A DNA stretch of 52,993 nucleotides from Bacteroidales bacterium (GTDB taxonomy: Bacteria > Bacteroidota > Bacteroidia > Bacteroidales > WRLA01): contig WRLA01000013.1 in NCBI GenBank assembly GCA_009777825.1, forward strand, positions 1-52,993, in the 5' to 3' direction. Under the pieces are notes generated by a model. The model had not been told where the DNA came from. It saw only the letters and a program-made list of their open reading frames with translations, and did not search any database. Every line of letters starts with the position of its first letter. Within the stretch, counting starts at the first letter, position 1. The translations under genes were made by a program, and so were the position numbers. This document shows, piece after piece, positions 40,062 through 49,050 of this stretch.

Positions 40062-41066
40062 GTGAGCCGGCACTATAACATCCCTATTTTCATCCCCGAG
40101 GCGGCATGTCCGCATCGCTGTATCTTTTGCCATCAGCAGAATATCACGGAACAGCGAAAACAGCCATCCATCGGCGATGTCATCACCATCGTAGAGCGTC
40201 ATTTGGCGACCATTCCGGAGGGCAGCGTGACGGAAATCGCATTCTTCGGCGGCAATTTCACCGGACTTTCCATTCCGCAACAGACAGCCTATCTGCAGTC
40301 AGTGCAACATTTTCTTCGTGAAGGGAAAGTCGCCGCTATACGTTGCTCTACACGACCGGATTATATTGACAATCAGATTGTTGAGTTGCTGCTCTCTTTT
40401 GGCGTGAAAATGGTAGAACTCGGAGCGCAATCATTTGATGATGAGGTGTTAAAAGCATCCGGACGGGGACATTCGGCGGATGACATTTATCGCGCCGTCA
40501 GCATCTTAAACAAATACCGGATGCCGTTCGGATTGCAAATGATGACCGGTTTGCCCTCCGACACGCCCGAAAAAGCACGGCAAACGGCGCAAGAAATCGT
40601 CCGTCTGCACGCCGAAAATACCCGCATTTATCCCTGTTTGGTCATTCGGAATACTGTGTTGGAACAGTTGTATCACAATCAGTTATACCAACCTCAAACG
40701 ATGGAAGAAGCCGTTGCGCTCTGTGCCGAGTTGGTCGCTTTTTTTGAGCAACACCGGATAAAGATTCTACGTGTCGGCTTACACCGCTCGGAGGGGTTTG
40801 ACAGTGGCGAAACTTTGGTGGCAGGTCCTTATCACCCGTCATTCAACGAATTGGTGGAGAGTTGTTTATGGAAGAACGAATTGGAAAAACATATCCGTTT
40901 CGGAATTTCGGAGAACATCCGCATACAAGTTCCCAAAGGCGCCTCCGGTCTTGCTTCGGGACACAGGCGATGCAACAGAAAATGGTTGGAACAGCACTTT
41001 AAAACCGTCCGTTTCATCGAAAACGAATCTTTAACAGAGAGAACTTGCCATGTTGATTATTGCTGA
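40062..41066 (+). CDS. Elp3-like radical SAM protein
   Basis: This 334-residue protein starts at GTG 40062, five bases after restriction-modification copy 2. The cluster motif CPHRCIFC lies at residues ~16-23, followed by EIAFFGGNFTGL, RCSTRPDYID, GVKMVELGAQSFDDEVL and FGLQMMTGLPSDTPEKA. This set matches the radical SAM half of the Elp3/YhcC-like family, several members of which modify tRNA; the acetyltransferase half is absent. The C-terminus (RTCHVDYC) is unassigned. It overlaps the next gene by 17 bp, so the two are coupled and may work together. Confidence 0.85.
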   Translation: MSRHYNIPIFIPEAACPHRCIFCHQQNITEQRKQPSIGDVITIVERHLATIPEGSVTEIAFFGGNFTGLSIPQQTAYLQSVQHFLREGKVAAIRCSTRPDYIDNQIVELLLSFGVKMVELGAQSFDDEVLKASGRGHSADDIYRAVSILNKYRMPFGLQMMTGLPSDTPEKARQTAQEIVRLHAENTRIYPCLVIRNTVLEQLYHNQLYQPQTMEEAVALCAELVAFFEQHRIKILRVGLHRSEGFDSGETLVAGPYHPSFNELVESCLWKNELEKHIRFGISENIRIQVPKGASGLASGHRRCNRKWLEQHFKTVRFIENESLTERTCHVDYC

Positions 41067-41736
41067 CAGCCGTATGCCCGCGCCGGCACGCCGACGTCTT
41101 GAAACGCTGGGAGAGGTGTTGTGGATGCCGCCACAAAAGCGTGTCTATCAAAGTATTGCTGCCCATCCCGATATTTTCTTCTGTCAGACGCCGGAAGGTT
41201 TTATCGTCGCTCCCAATGCGCCCGTCGAAATAACCGCAAAACTGATTCAATCCGGTGCAACCATCGTCGTCGGAGAGAAAAATGTAGGGGAAAAACATCC
41301 CGACACCGTTCCTTATAACGCCGTCTTCACCGCCTCGCTCTTCATCCACAACACCAAACTGAGCGACGAAACATTACTTCGACACGCCATCGGAAAAAAA
41401 CGCATCCACACCACGCAAGGCTATACGCGATGTAACCTGTTACCGCTCTCCGACACGGCTTTCCTCTGTTCAGACCGGAATATTGAACAAAACCTTGTAC
41501 GACACGGCGCAGACGTCTTGTTTGTCCGTCCCGAAGAGATTTTGCTTCCGGGCGTCCGCCATGGATTTATCGGAGGCTGTTGCGGCGTTTTCGGGAAAAC
41601 GGTTGTGGTCGTCGGCGCGCTTTCCAAACATTCGCAAGGAGGTGAGATAGAAAAGTTTTTGGAAAAATATGGAATGGAGATTATTGAGTTATACGATGGC
41701 GAGATGTGGGATGGAGGAGGGATGCTGTTCGCATAA
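41050..41736 (+). CDS. Conserved protein of unknown function, probably GME-fold (DUF6873-like)
   Basis: This 228-residue protein opens LIIADSRMPAPARRRLETLG, and has DIFFCQTPEGFIVAPNAP, HTTQGYTRCNLLPLSDTAFLCSD, GFIGGCCGVFG and GALSKHSQG. The repeated short beta-turn segments and the GGCCG motif suggest the amidinotransferase-like (GME) fold of DUF6873 proteins, often found next to Elp3-like radical SAM genes. No activity is known. It is coupled to the preceding gene by overlap. Confidence 0.6.
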   Translation: MLIIADSRMPAPARRRLETLGEVLWMPPQKRVYQSIAAHPDIFFCQTPEGFIVAPNAPVEITAKLIQSGATIVVGEKNVGEKHPDTVPYNAVFTASLFIHNTKLSDETLLRHAIGKKRIHTTQGYTRCNLLPLSDTAFLCSDRNIEQNLVRHGADVLFVRPEEILLPGVRHGFIGGCCGVFGKTVVVVGALSKHSQGGEIEKFLEKYGMEIIELYDGEMWDGGGMLFA

Positions 41737-41737
41737 A

Positions 41738-41810
41738 GGCTGTCTCATAAGTCGAAATTCTTTACCACAAAGGGCACACCCCTCCTTTGGTTCCCCCGAG
41801 GGGGTTTGTG
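41738..41810. repeat. Stacked dispersed repeats and possible IS end
   Basis: AAAGGCTGTCTCATAAGTCG (41740-41758 region) resembles terminal repeats of IS1182/IS5-like elements from memory. It is followed by the CTTTACCACAAAGGG repeat type and by the GC-rich palindrome CCTTTGGTTCCCCCGAGGGG (about 41784-41804). Confidence 0.55.
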
Positions 41811-41813
41811 CTC

Positions 41814-41836
41814 CAGGGCAAACGCATTAAAATTTT
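41814..41836 (+). repeat. 22-bp junction sequence, third copy
   Basis: CAGGGCAAACGCATTAAAAT continues with TTT and is shared with 31110-31131 and, inverted, 35021-35042. It lies exactly where the IS110 transposase fragment begins. Confidence 0.8.
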
Positions 41837-42284
41837 AGTAACTATATACGACAATCCGGTTATTGACTCCGAAGAAAAACTTAGCCAACAATACAAGTTG
41901 ATACTCTCTATTCCGGGTATTGGCATGCAAACGGCTATTTATCTCATCATGGCAACCAAGGGATTTGATGATTTTGATAATTGGAGGCAATTAGCCTGTT
42001 ATGCAGGGGTAGCGCCTTTTCCATATCAGTCTGGAACAAGCATACGGGGACGAAACAAAGTGCATCCATTAGCCGACAAAAAGTTGAAAAGCCTGCTCAA
42101 TATGTGTGCGATCGTCGCTATTAGGCACGATAAAGAACTCAAAACCTATTACACGCGAAAAGTCGAAGAAGGAAAAGCTAAATTGCTCGTAATAAACAAT
42201 GTCAGAGGAAAATTGTTGGCTCGGGCTTTTGCTGTAATTAATCGAAATTCGCCCTTTATAAATACATGTAAATTCGCATCTTAA
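41833..42284 (+). pseudogene. IS110-family transposase, C-terminal fragment
   Basis: About 150 residues of the C-terminal Transposase_20 domain remain. The family pattern is plain: LILSIPGIGMQTAIYLI, FDDFDNWRQLACYAGVAPF, YQSGTSIRGRNKVHPLADKK, LLNMCAIVAIRHDKELKTYY and KLLVINNVRGKLLARAFAVI. The N-terminal DEDD catalytic domain is absent, cut off at the 22-bp repeat. The open frame runs back to 41787 only through repeat sequence. IS110 elements use a bridge RNA encoded in their ends; with the left end missing, this copy should be inactive. Confidence 0.85.
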
Positions 42285-42375
42285 TTTTTGTTAATAACTT
42301 TTATCCAAAATGGTTGGTTTGAATCATAGAATGCGGGAGAGGCATTCCCTTATTTTTTCGAATCTCAACTCTCAA

Positions 42376-45300
42376 CTAATTAATAATCACTACCTTCCCC
42401 TGTTTCCCATCAGCCCGTATCAGGTATGAGCCCGGTTGCACATTGTCGAGCGTGATTGTAACGGGATTTTGAGTAGCGATGACGCTGCGCACACAGATGC
42501 CGTACTGATTGTAAACCAGCACACTACATCCTTCTGAGGCGCCTTCGACGGTGAACGAGTTGCCCGATATTACCGGGTTTGGATAGATGAACAACTTCTC
42601 GTCTGTGCCGGGCGGCGAAGTGTAGCCGGTGAGCGTTTTGTGGGTGGAGCAGAGGTCTCCGCGGTTTGAGGTGATCAACCGGAACATGTACCATGTCGGC
42701 GCCGGTTCTAAGAGGTCGGTGATGGCGGGACCTGCGGAGTAACTGAACTCGTTGATGGTGCGCGTTTCTTCCTCTTCGTCGCCGTTTTTGTACCACTGAC
42801 AGCCGGTTACGGCGTAGCCTTCGGTTTCTAATCTACGGAGGTTGAGCATGAAGGTGTTGTTCCACAGGGTGGGCGCGTAGGTGTCGAAGTCTAAGACATT
42901 GAAGTTGGCGGTTACGGTTACGTCGTCCGTAACTTCAAACTCGTAGATTTTGCTTTTGGAGACCTCTTTGTCTTCTATCGTCCAGTTGGAAAAGCGGTAG
43001 CAGTCGTCCACAAAGACCTCGACGCGGGCGGTGTCGCCTGCGGCGTACATGCCGGAGCCGGTGGTATAACCGTAATTTCCATCGCTAATTTCGGCGATGA
43101 CGTTGTATAATAGTATGTCGAAATTCGCTACCAAAGTACGGGATTCCGTTACGGTGAACGAATACTCGGCATCATTGGAAACCGGTGCATCATCTTCCGT
43201 CCAGTTGATAAATTTGTAGGTTGGTTCGGGGATTGCTTTCACAGTTACGAAGTCGTCTAAGTGGTACATGCCATCGCCGGTGGTTGTGCCGCCTTCTGTC
43301 GGATTGGCGATGGTGATGATTTGGTAGGCTTCGAGTGCAAAGTTCGCGACTAAGATGCGGGGCGACATGATGATAAAGGTAAACTCATCATCGGTAGAGA
43401 TTTCGTCGCCGTATTCCGTCCAATTGATGAATACATATCCGGATTCGGGGATTGCTTTTGCCGTAACTTCTTCTCCGCAGGGATGGTCGCCGCTGCCGAT
43501 GACTGTGCCGCCATCCGGCGGATTGGCGTAGAGGGCGAGGTTGCGGGTTTGTTGTTCGAAATTGGCTGTCAAAGTGCGCGATTCCATGACGGTGAAGGTG
43601 TAGGAGGAGGTGGTGGCGACCTCTTCGTCGTCTTCTGTCCAGTTGAGGAAAGTGTAGCAGTCGTTGACGGGTTCTGCTGTTACGGTGATGGCGTCTCCGC
43701 AGAGATGGTCGCCGTCGCCGGAGAGTATGCCACTGTTTAACGGATTGGATAACAGTTTGATAGTTAGGGTTTCTAATTCAAAGTTGGCGACCAAGTTGTG
43801 GGAGTCTAATACGGTAAATTCGTATTCGGCGTCGTCGGAGACCCATTCGCCGTCTTCCGTCCAGTTGACGAAGATGTAACATTCTGCCGGTGTTGCCGTT
43901 ACGATGATGTCCGTGTTACAAGTGATGCCGTTAGCGCCGCCGGAGACGGAGCCGCCAATACCCGGATTCGCTGATAAAACGACGTTACAGATTTTCACTT
44001 TGAAGTTCGCCACCAAATCGCGGTCTTTGGTCAGTTCAAAGATATAGGGATTTTCGTCGGAGACGAACTTGCCGTTTTCCGTCCAGTTGACAAATTCGTA
44101 ACATTCGTAGGCTGTGGCTGTTACGGTGATTTCTTCGCCGCAGGGGAGGTTCTCGTCGCCGCCGGAGACTTCGCCATATTCTTCCGGTTTTGCCGAGACA
44201 ACGACGTTGTAATATCTTTGTTCAAAGTTGGCAACTAATGTGCGCGGTTCGGTTACAACAAACGAAAACACAGGATTTACCCCGACCTCGTTGCCGTCTT
44301 CCGTCCAGTTGACAAAGTCGTAACAGGGGTTGGCGGTTGCTTTGAGGGTTGCCGTCTCACATTCGTTATAGATGCCGCCGCCGGTAACGGTACCGCCCTC
44401 TTCCGGATCTACTAAAGCGATGATGTCGTGGGTTATACGGACGAAATTCGCTACCAAATGACGGGATTTTGTTACCGTAAAATCGTAATCAGCATCGTCG
44501 GAAGCCCAAACACCGTCTTCCGTCCAGTCAACAAATTCCCAGCATCCGTTGGCGATGGCGCTTACGGTGGCGGGGTCGTCGTAGGCGTATGTTCCGTTGC
44601 CGAGGACGTTACCACCTTCCGGCGGGTTTGCCTCGACGGTGATTTTGTAAAATTCCTGCTCGAAATTCGCAACCATAGTACACGATTCTGTTACTTCGAA
44701 CTGATAAAAAGCGGCGTAAGATTGATGAACGTTGTCTTTCGTCCAGTTGATGAAGTGGTAGCCGTTGTTGGCGTATGCTTTCACGATGGCGGTTTCGCCA
44801 CAGTCAAAGATGCCGTCGGCGCTGTTGATGGTAACGGTGCCGCCGTTCGGGTCAGGATTGGGCAAAACTTCGACTTCAAACGTTTTCAACGCGAAGTTGG
44901 CGTACAAAACGTGATGTCCGGTTACTATCAAGTCGTAGTACGGGTCGGTACTCAGCGATACGCCGTTTTCCGTCCAATCCACAAAGTCGTAACAGTCGTT
45001 AGGAACTGCCCAGATGGGTATCGTGTCGCCGCACAGATGGCTGCCGCCGCCGCCGACAGTTCCGCCGCCCGTCGGACTTGGCAAAACGACGACATCGTAA
45101 CTGAACCTGTCAAAGTTGGCAACCAAAATGCGGTCTTTGGTCACGGTGAAAGTATAATCTGCGTTCTTGGAGACTTCCACGTTGTCTTCCGTCCAGTTGA
45201 CGAAGAAGTAACACGGCTCGGCAACCGCCGAAACGGTGATGTTTTCGCCGTAAGGATAACTTCCCGCGCCGAAAACGTCGCCGGCAACTAACGGTAACGG

Positions 45301-47601
45301 CGGATTTACAAGCAGTTCGATATCATAGATTTTCGGTTCGAAGTGTGCCGTCAATAGGCGGTGTTCGGCTGCGATAAAGGTGTAATCGGGGGTGTTAGCG
45401 ACTTCGTCGTCGTCTTCCGTCCAATTCACGAAGTCGTAACCATACGCCGGCACTGCTGTTACGGTTACATCCGTTCCGCAGTCGTGGTTGCCGCCGCCGT
45501 AGGTCTCGCCGCCTTCGTCGGGGTCTTCCTCCGTGAGGATGACGTATTGCTTCGGGATGAAGTTCGCTATCAACGTACACGGCTCAACCGCAATAAAGAG
45601 ATAGATCGGATTGTTGGAGACTACCTCGCCGTCTTTCGTCCAGTTGACGAAGATGTAACAGGTGTCGGCTATCGCCGTTACGATGACGGGCGTGCCGTGC
45701 GGATAGGAGCCGCCGCCGGTAGCGTCATTGTCGCCGACCGCCGGAGAGGGGATGACGATGATGTCGTAGAGTGGCGTAAAATTTGCTACCAAAGTACGAG
45801 ACTTGGTTGCGGTAAAGGAGTAGGTGGTGTTGGTTTCTACCGGCGTGCCGTTTTCCGTCCAGTTGGAAAAGGCATAGCCGGGGTTGGGTGTGGCGGTTAG
45901 ATTAACTGTTTCGTCTGCTTTATAACAGTCGGATCCCGTTACAACACCGCCAAGAGGGGGCAAAGGGGTAGCGGAAATATCAGCGCCGATGTGTAAGTCG
46001 CCTTCAATAATTGTCGGCGCTCCGCCGTCATCGGGATAAACTTCCAATGTTATCAAATAGTTCCCGACGGCGAATGTCTTACTCCATGTCTCCTGATTTT
46101 GCGCCGGAAGATACTCCGTTCCGTCAATATACCAGTGTAAACTCTCTATTTCTACGCCCAGCGCATCTATTTCGGCACGAAAATCAACCTCCGGTTCACA
46201 AAAAACTTCTCCGTCCAAACTCTGACAGTGGATGTCGTTGGCGTAAAATCCTGCTGTTAAATTGCGCATGGCGGAATAGGCGGGGTAATAATAGGAGGAT
46301 GCATAGCCAATTCCATAGCAATAAGTGATAAGCCCTTCCTGATTGGTAAAGTGGTATGATGCAGTAGCATCGGTTAACGGCATAATATAGAACGACATAC
46401 CCGCTTCGATATTATCAACCCAACTGCCGCCACTTAGATCGGTGGGCGGCGCCCCGCCAATAGAAACTTTCGTATTCTCTTTCGTGGCTGCTGGAGTAAC
46501 CACAATAACACAATGGTCATTCAATTGTATCCATCCTTCGGGTATAAAAGGGGCTATCAGTGCGCTACCAACCGATTGTTCTATTGCAGGTATCCAACAT
46601 TGTGCGGGAGCGGATATATACCCCATTCCATAATATGTGCCATTTGTCAGATAAGAACAAACCCCAACGGGCTTATCGGCTTGAATATGACAACCATTAT
46701 CATCTAAGGCAATATCCAACTCAACAAACTCACCGGCTTGTAAACCGGTAAGCGTCGTTTGCGCATCCGGTACGCCGGTTCGAATAACGCCACCGGTTTG
46801 TGTAATATCGGTATTATTTTGTGAGGCAACGATACGTACAATATCATGAGCACAATGTGAAACCGGCACAAAAAAGTTCTTGCCCCAAGTATTGACCGGA
46901 GCCAATTGTTGCATTAAGCAACTAGCATATGATGGTTCAGTCAAAGGTATTGAAAGTATTGGATTAACCGCAAACAAAGCAACAGGATTATCGGCAGTAA
47001 TCTGTGATCCGGTCATATCCATATTTGGACTGGCATTTCGGTAATACACCTGCCCCGCATCAAGTGTTGTTTCCAGAAGCCCATTATGATACAGTCCTGT
47101 ATTATTTTGAGTAGCCACAACAGCATACGCATCGTGATAAATAGGATTCATTTGAGGTGGCGCGTATGATATTTGGTAATACTCTGTACTTAGCGCTGTT
47201 ACCGGCAAAATATTAGTGGCATCAACCGAAGCGATAACTTGATTCAGTGCATAAACCGTAACAGGCTCGGCGCTGGTGATATGTATGCTGTAATCAGTTA
47301 CGGTTGTCTCATAATAAAAATTATTATACACTGCTTGTCTCTGTTCATTGTTAAGGCTATAAGTATAAACCTCTTGTGCATTAATCTCAAAATCTTTATA
47401 TGTTCCTAAATTAGTAAAGTAGATGGTTCCGGTAGTTGGCAAATTTCCGCTTACGATACGAATTTGCAAGTCAAGATCAGAGGATGGTTGCCCTCCGTTG
47501 CTGCCAAAAGTCAACCAAAAATCCTGTCCCTCGGTGGTCTGCGCCTGCATGGTGGAAATGCCCGACAAGAGGGCTATTAGTAAATAAAGTACTTTTTTCA
47601 T
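42376..47601 (-). CDS. Giant T9SS-secreted surface protein with 14 divergent InlB repeats
   Basis: This 1,741-residue protein begins with a signal peptide (LYLLIALLSGISTMQA) and an IgGFc-binding-like region (GQDFWLTFGSN ... VTDYSIHITSAEPVTVYALNQ; later FVPVSHCAHDIVRIVASQNNT). A PKD-like stretch lies near residues 480-540. Residues ~547-1,570 hold 14 divergent InlB B-repeats of ~70 residues, each with an F-[VILS]-[ND]-WT-[EKI]-[DENY] core and a VANF-like end. The last ~75 residues are a type A T9SS sorting domain (KLFIYPNPVISGNSF ... PGSYLIRADGKQGKVVIIN). The T9SS exports such proteins and anchors many at the surface. An adhesin role is plausible. A TAACTTTG box lies upstream. Confidence 0.9.
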   Translation of the reverse strand: MKKVLYLLIALLSGISTMQAQTTEGQDFWLTFGSNGGQPSSDLDLQIRIVSGNLPTTGTIYFTNLGTYKDFEINAQEVYTYSLNNEQRQAVYNNFYYETTVTDYSIHITSAEPVTVYALNQVIASVDATNILPVTALSTEYYQISYAPPQMNPIYHDAYAVVATQNNTGLYHNGLLETTLDAGQVYYRNASPNMDMTGSQITADNPVALFAVNPILSIPLTEPSYASCLMQQLAPVNTWGKNFFVPVSHCAHDIVRIVASQNNTDITQTGGVIRTGVPDAQTTLTGLQAGEFVELDIALDDNGCHIQADKPVGVCSYLTNGTYYGMGYISAPAQCWIPAIEQSVGSALIAPFIPEGWIQLNDHCVIVVTPAATKENTKVSIGGAPPTDLSGGSWVDNIEAGMSFYIMPLTDATASYHFTNQEGLITYCYGIGYASSYYYPAYSAMRNLTAGFYANDIHCQSLDGEVFCEPEVDFRAEIDALGVEIESLHWYIDGTEYLPAQNQETWSKTFAVGNYLITLEVYPDDGGAPTIIEGDLHIGADISATPLPPLGGVVTGSDCYKADETVNLTATPNPGYAFSNWTENGTPVETNTTYSFTATKSRTLVANFTPLYDIIVIPSPAVGDNDATGGGSYPHGTPVIVTAIADTCYIFVNWTKDGEVVSNNPIYLFIAVEPCTLIANFIPKQYVILTEEDPDEGGETYGGGNHDCGTDVTVTAVPAYGYDFVNWTEDDDEVANTPDYTFIAAEHRLLTAHFEPKIYDIELLVNPPLPLVAGDVFGAGSYPYGENITVSAVAEPCYFFVNWTEDNVEVSKNADYTFTVTKDRILVANFDRFSYDVVVLPSPTGGGTVGGGGSHLCGDTIPIWAVPNDCYDFVDWTENGVSLSTDPYYDLIVTGHHVLYANFALKTFEVEVLPNPDPNGGTVTINSADGIFDCGETAIVKAYANNGYHFINWTKDNVHQSYAAFYQFEVTESCTMVANFEQEFYKITVEANPPEGGNVLGNGTYAYDDPATVSAIANGCWEFVDWTEDGVWASDDADYDFTVTKSRHLVANFVRITHDIIALVDPEEGGTVTGGGIYNECETATLKATANPCYDFVNWTEDGNEVGVNPVFSFVVTEPRTLVANFEQRYYNVVVSAKPEEYGEVSGGDENLPCGEEITVTATAYECYEFVNWTENGKFVSDENPYIFELTKDRDLVANFKVKICNVVLSANPGIGGSVSGGANGITCNTDIIVTATPAECYIFVNWTEDGEWVSDDAEYEFTVLDSHNLVANFELETLTIKLLSNPLNSGILSGDGDHLCGDAITVTAEPVNDCYTFLNWTEDDEEVATTSSYTFTVMESRTLTANFEQQTRNLALYANPPDGGTVIGSGDHPCGEEVTAKAIPESGYVFINWTEYGDEISTDDEFTFIIMSPRILVANFALEAYQIITIANPTEGGTTTGDGMYHLDDFVTVKAIPEPTYKFINWTEDDAPVSNDAEYSFTVTESRTLVANFDILLYNVIAEISDGNYGYTTGSGMYAAGDTARVEVFVDDCYRFSNWTIEDKEVSKSKIYEFEVTDDVTVTANFNVLDFDTYAPTLWNNTFMLNLRRLETEGYAVTGCQWYKNGDEEEETRTINEFSYSAGPAITDLLEPAPTWYMFRLITSNRGDLCSTHKTLTGYTSPPGTDEKLFIYPNPVISGNSFTVEGASEGCSVLVYNQYGICVRSVIATQNPVTITLDNVQPGSYLIRADGKQGKVVIIN

Positions 47602-47633
47602 AAATCCAAATCTATAGTTACAATTATTTTTTG

Positions 47634-47641
47634 CAAAGTTA
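47634..47641 (-). promoter_or_regulatory. Promoter -7 box of the giant surface protein gene
   Basis: The minus strand reads TAACTTTG, 33 bp before the ATG at 47601. Confidence 0.6.
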
Positions 47642-47711
47642 TAAACTTTTTTGTTATGTGAGAAAAAAAAATCTTTTATCTTTTTTTCTCACACCAATTC
47701 AAAAAAAGATG

Positions 47712-47719
47712 TACCCTTG
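47712..47719 (+). promoter_or_regulatory. Promoter -7-like box of the frameshifted secreted-protein gene
   Basis: TACCCTTG, one mismatch from TAnnTTTG, 31 bp before the ATG at 47750. Confidence 0.5.
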
Positions 47720-47749
47720 CCGAAGTTATTAATATAAACATTTAGACTT

Positions 47750-48420
47750 ATGAAGAAATTATTATTTTCAGTTTTCATTATGAGTATCTTATTCACTGCG
47801 CAAGCAGGTTATGTAATTAACGGGATCAGTGTAAATAATGCTGATTTCGGTAATTTGATGAATTATACGCTTTTATTTGATGGAAGCGGTAATCCCATTG
47901 CCGCCGGAACAATGAATGTTGCACCCGGTAGTGGAAGAAACAACATTGCAATTTTACGAATATCCCGATGCCGATATATTTTATTCCATCTGGGCGGATA
48001 ATATTCCCAACCCAGGTGCCCCGGCGCTTCCTTATTATGTTTGCGGCTCAAAAGGTAATAACGGAGTTATTGCTTCTATAAATCCATCTACTTTGCAGAT
48101 CATAAATATGTTAAAAACAGATATAGGTTGGGAATATCATAAAATTATTGCAACATCCACCGGAGGAACACCTCTTTTCTCTTTTCGTTGTTTCCGGAAG
48201 AGATCCTGCTTATACTCAGATAGGATTTACTGTGGTTAACTGGTCATTGACCACGTCTAATACTTACTATTGTCCGCAATTCACAGAACCCGATTCCCAT
48301 TGTGTGGTGAGCGATTATATTGGAGTGACCAATACCGTAATATTAGCCTCTTCCTATCAAAATACCGTAACCTTGAATCCTGTTACCTTTCCGATTTCTT
48401 CTCCGCAAATAAATGCATAA
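47750..48420 (+). pseudogene. Secreted protein of unknown function, two frameshifts
   Basis: Joined across frames the product would be ~222 residues: a signal peptide (LLFSVFIMSILFTAQAG), then INGISVNNADFGNLMNYTLLF in the first frame, QFYEYPDADIFYSIWADNIP in the second from about 47945, and VVSGRDPAYTQIGFTVVNWS in the third from about 48180. Each frame reads as convincing protein where the previous one loses sense, so two frameshifts are likely. The second lies in a T-rich run (CTCTTTTCTCTTTT). They may be mutations, sequencing errors or slippage. It is divergent from the giant T9SS gene. Confidence 0.65.
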
Positions 48421-48654
48421 CCGATATCAAAAATGTCGTAATGTGTCTTACTCCGCACAAAAGCTAATGGACATTTTGGGATAATTCAACACAGAGGCGC
48501 AGACCCCCTTTGGTTCCCCCGAAGGGGGAAGAGAACAGAGTTACACAGAGAAATTCGTGGCATAAAAATTCGTGAACATTAGTGTAATTAGTGGCTAAAA
48601 ACAAAAATTAGTGCAAAAAAAAATTTTGACATGTTGTTATGTTATTTTTTTATG
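48421..48654. repeat. Intergenic block of nested dispersed repeats
   Basis: CACAGAGGCGCAGA (48490-48503) and GAACAGAGTTACACAGAG (about 48531-48549) are the two halves of the repeat seen intact at 16395. Between them sits the GC-rich palindrome CCCCCTTTGGTTCCCCCGAA-GGGGG (48504-48528). The tail (AAATTCGTGGC, TAATTAGTGGC) is of the ACACGAATT type. No gene is present. Confidence 0.8.
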
Positions 48655-48662
48655 TATCTTTG
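48655..48662 (+). promoter_or_regulatory. Promoter -7 box of the small acidic lipoprotein gene
   Basis: TATCTTTG, 41 bp before the ATG at 48703, with TTTTGAC about 24 bp upstream that may serve as the -33 element. Confidence 0.65.
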
Positions 48663-48702
48663 CACCCTGAAAATTTTTTAATTAATTAAAAGAAAAAGTA
48701 CA

Positions 48703-48897
48703 ATGAAAAAAGTATTCGCAATTTTGTTAACGGCTGGTTTCCTGTTTGGAATGTCGGCTTGTGGCGGTAGCACTCCTGCTCCGGCTCCTGAACCGGAACC
48801 GCAAGTAGAAGAAGTAACCCCTTGTCATGAACAAGAAGTAGGTGGCGACGAAGACGCTGCCGAAGATGTACAGATGGAAGAACAAGTACAAGAGTAA
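48703..48897 (+). CDS. Small acidic lipoprotein
   Basis: This 64-residue protein has a full lipoprotein signal (VFAILLTAGFLFGMSAC). The mature part is only ~45 residues, a Pro/Ala/Glu stretch (GGSTPAPAPEPEPQVEEV) and then an acidic tail (CHEQEVGGDEDAAEDVQMEE) with almost no basic residues. Similar short acidic lipoproteins occur in Bacteroidetes without known function. A clear own promoter and a strong terminator at 48914-48949 make this a discrete, probably well-expressed unit. Confidence 0.85.
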   Translation: MKKVFAILLTAGFLFGMSACGGSTPAPAPEPEPQVEEVTPCHEQEVGGDEDAAEDVQMEEQVQE

Positions 48898-48913
48898 TCT
48901 TGGCGTTCTTGTG

Positions 48914-48949
48914 AAAAAAAGCCGGAAATCAATTTTTTCGGCTTTTTTT
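48914..48949 (+). terminator. Rho-independent terminator
   Basis: AAAAAAGCCG and CGGCTTTTTT pair around the loop GAAATCAATTTTTT, giving a short GC stem extended by A/T and ending in a T-run. Confidence 0.8.
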
Positions 48950-48960
48950 AATTTGATGAT

Positions 48961-49037
48961 AAAAGTAAAATAGCGGCACCTCTTATTTTACTTTTCATAC
49001 GCAAAAGTAAAATAACGGCAATTCTTATTTTCCTTTT
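48961..49037 (+). promoter_or_regulatory. Twin palindromic operators upstream of the second Fic gene
   Basis: Site 1 (48961-48995) is perfect: AAAAGTAAAATA, 11 bases, TATTTTACTTTT. Site 2 (49003-49037) repeats it with one mismatch in the right arm. The starts are 42 bp apart, four helical turns. Site 2 ends 13 bp before the -7 box, so it covers the -33 region. Confidence 0.8.
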
Positions 49038-49050
49038 TAGAAAAAAGTTG

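Noticed and set aside
43483-45900. Long plus-strand open frames (up to 287 codons) opposite the giant surface protein
   Set aside because: They arise from the periodic repeat codons of the minus-strand protein and show repeated VFRPV-like noise, not a family.
48914-49037. CRISPR-like array in the hairpin region before the second Fic gene
   Set aside because: Only two repeat units with palindromic arms, spacing fixed at 42 bp and no spacer variety; operators fit better.
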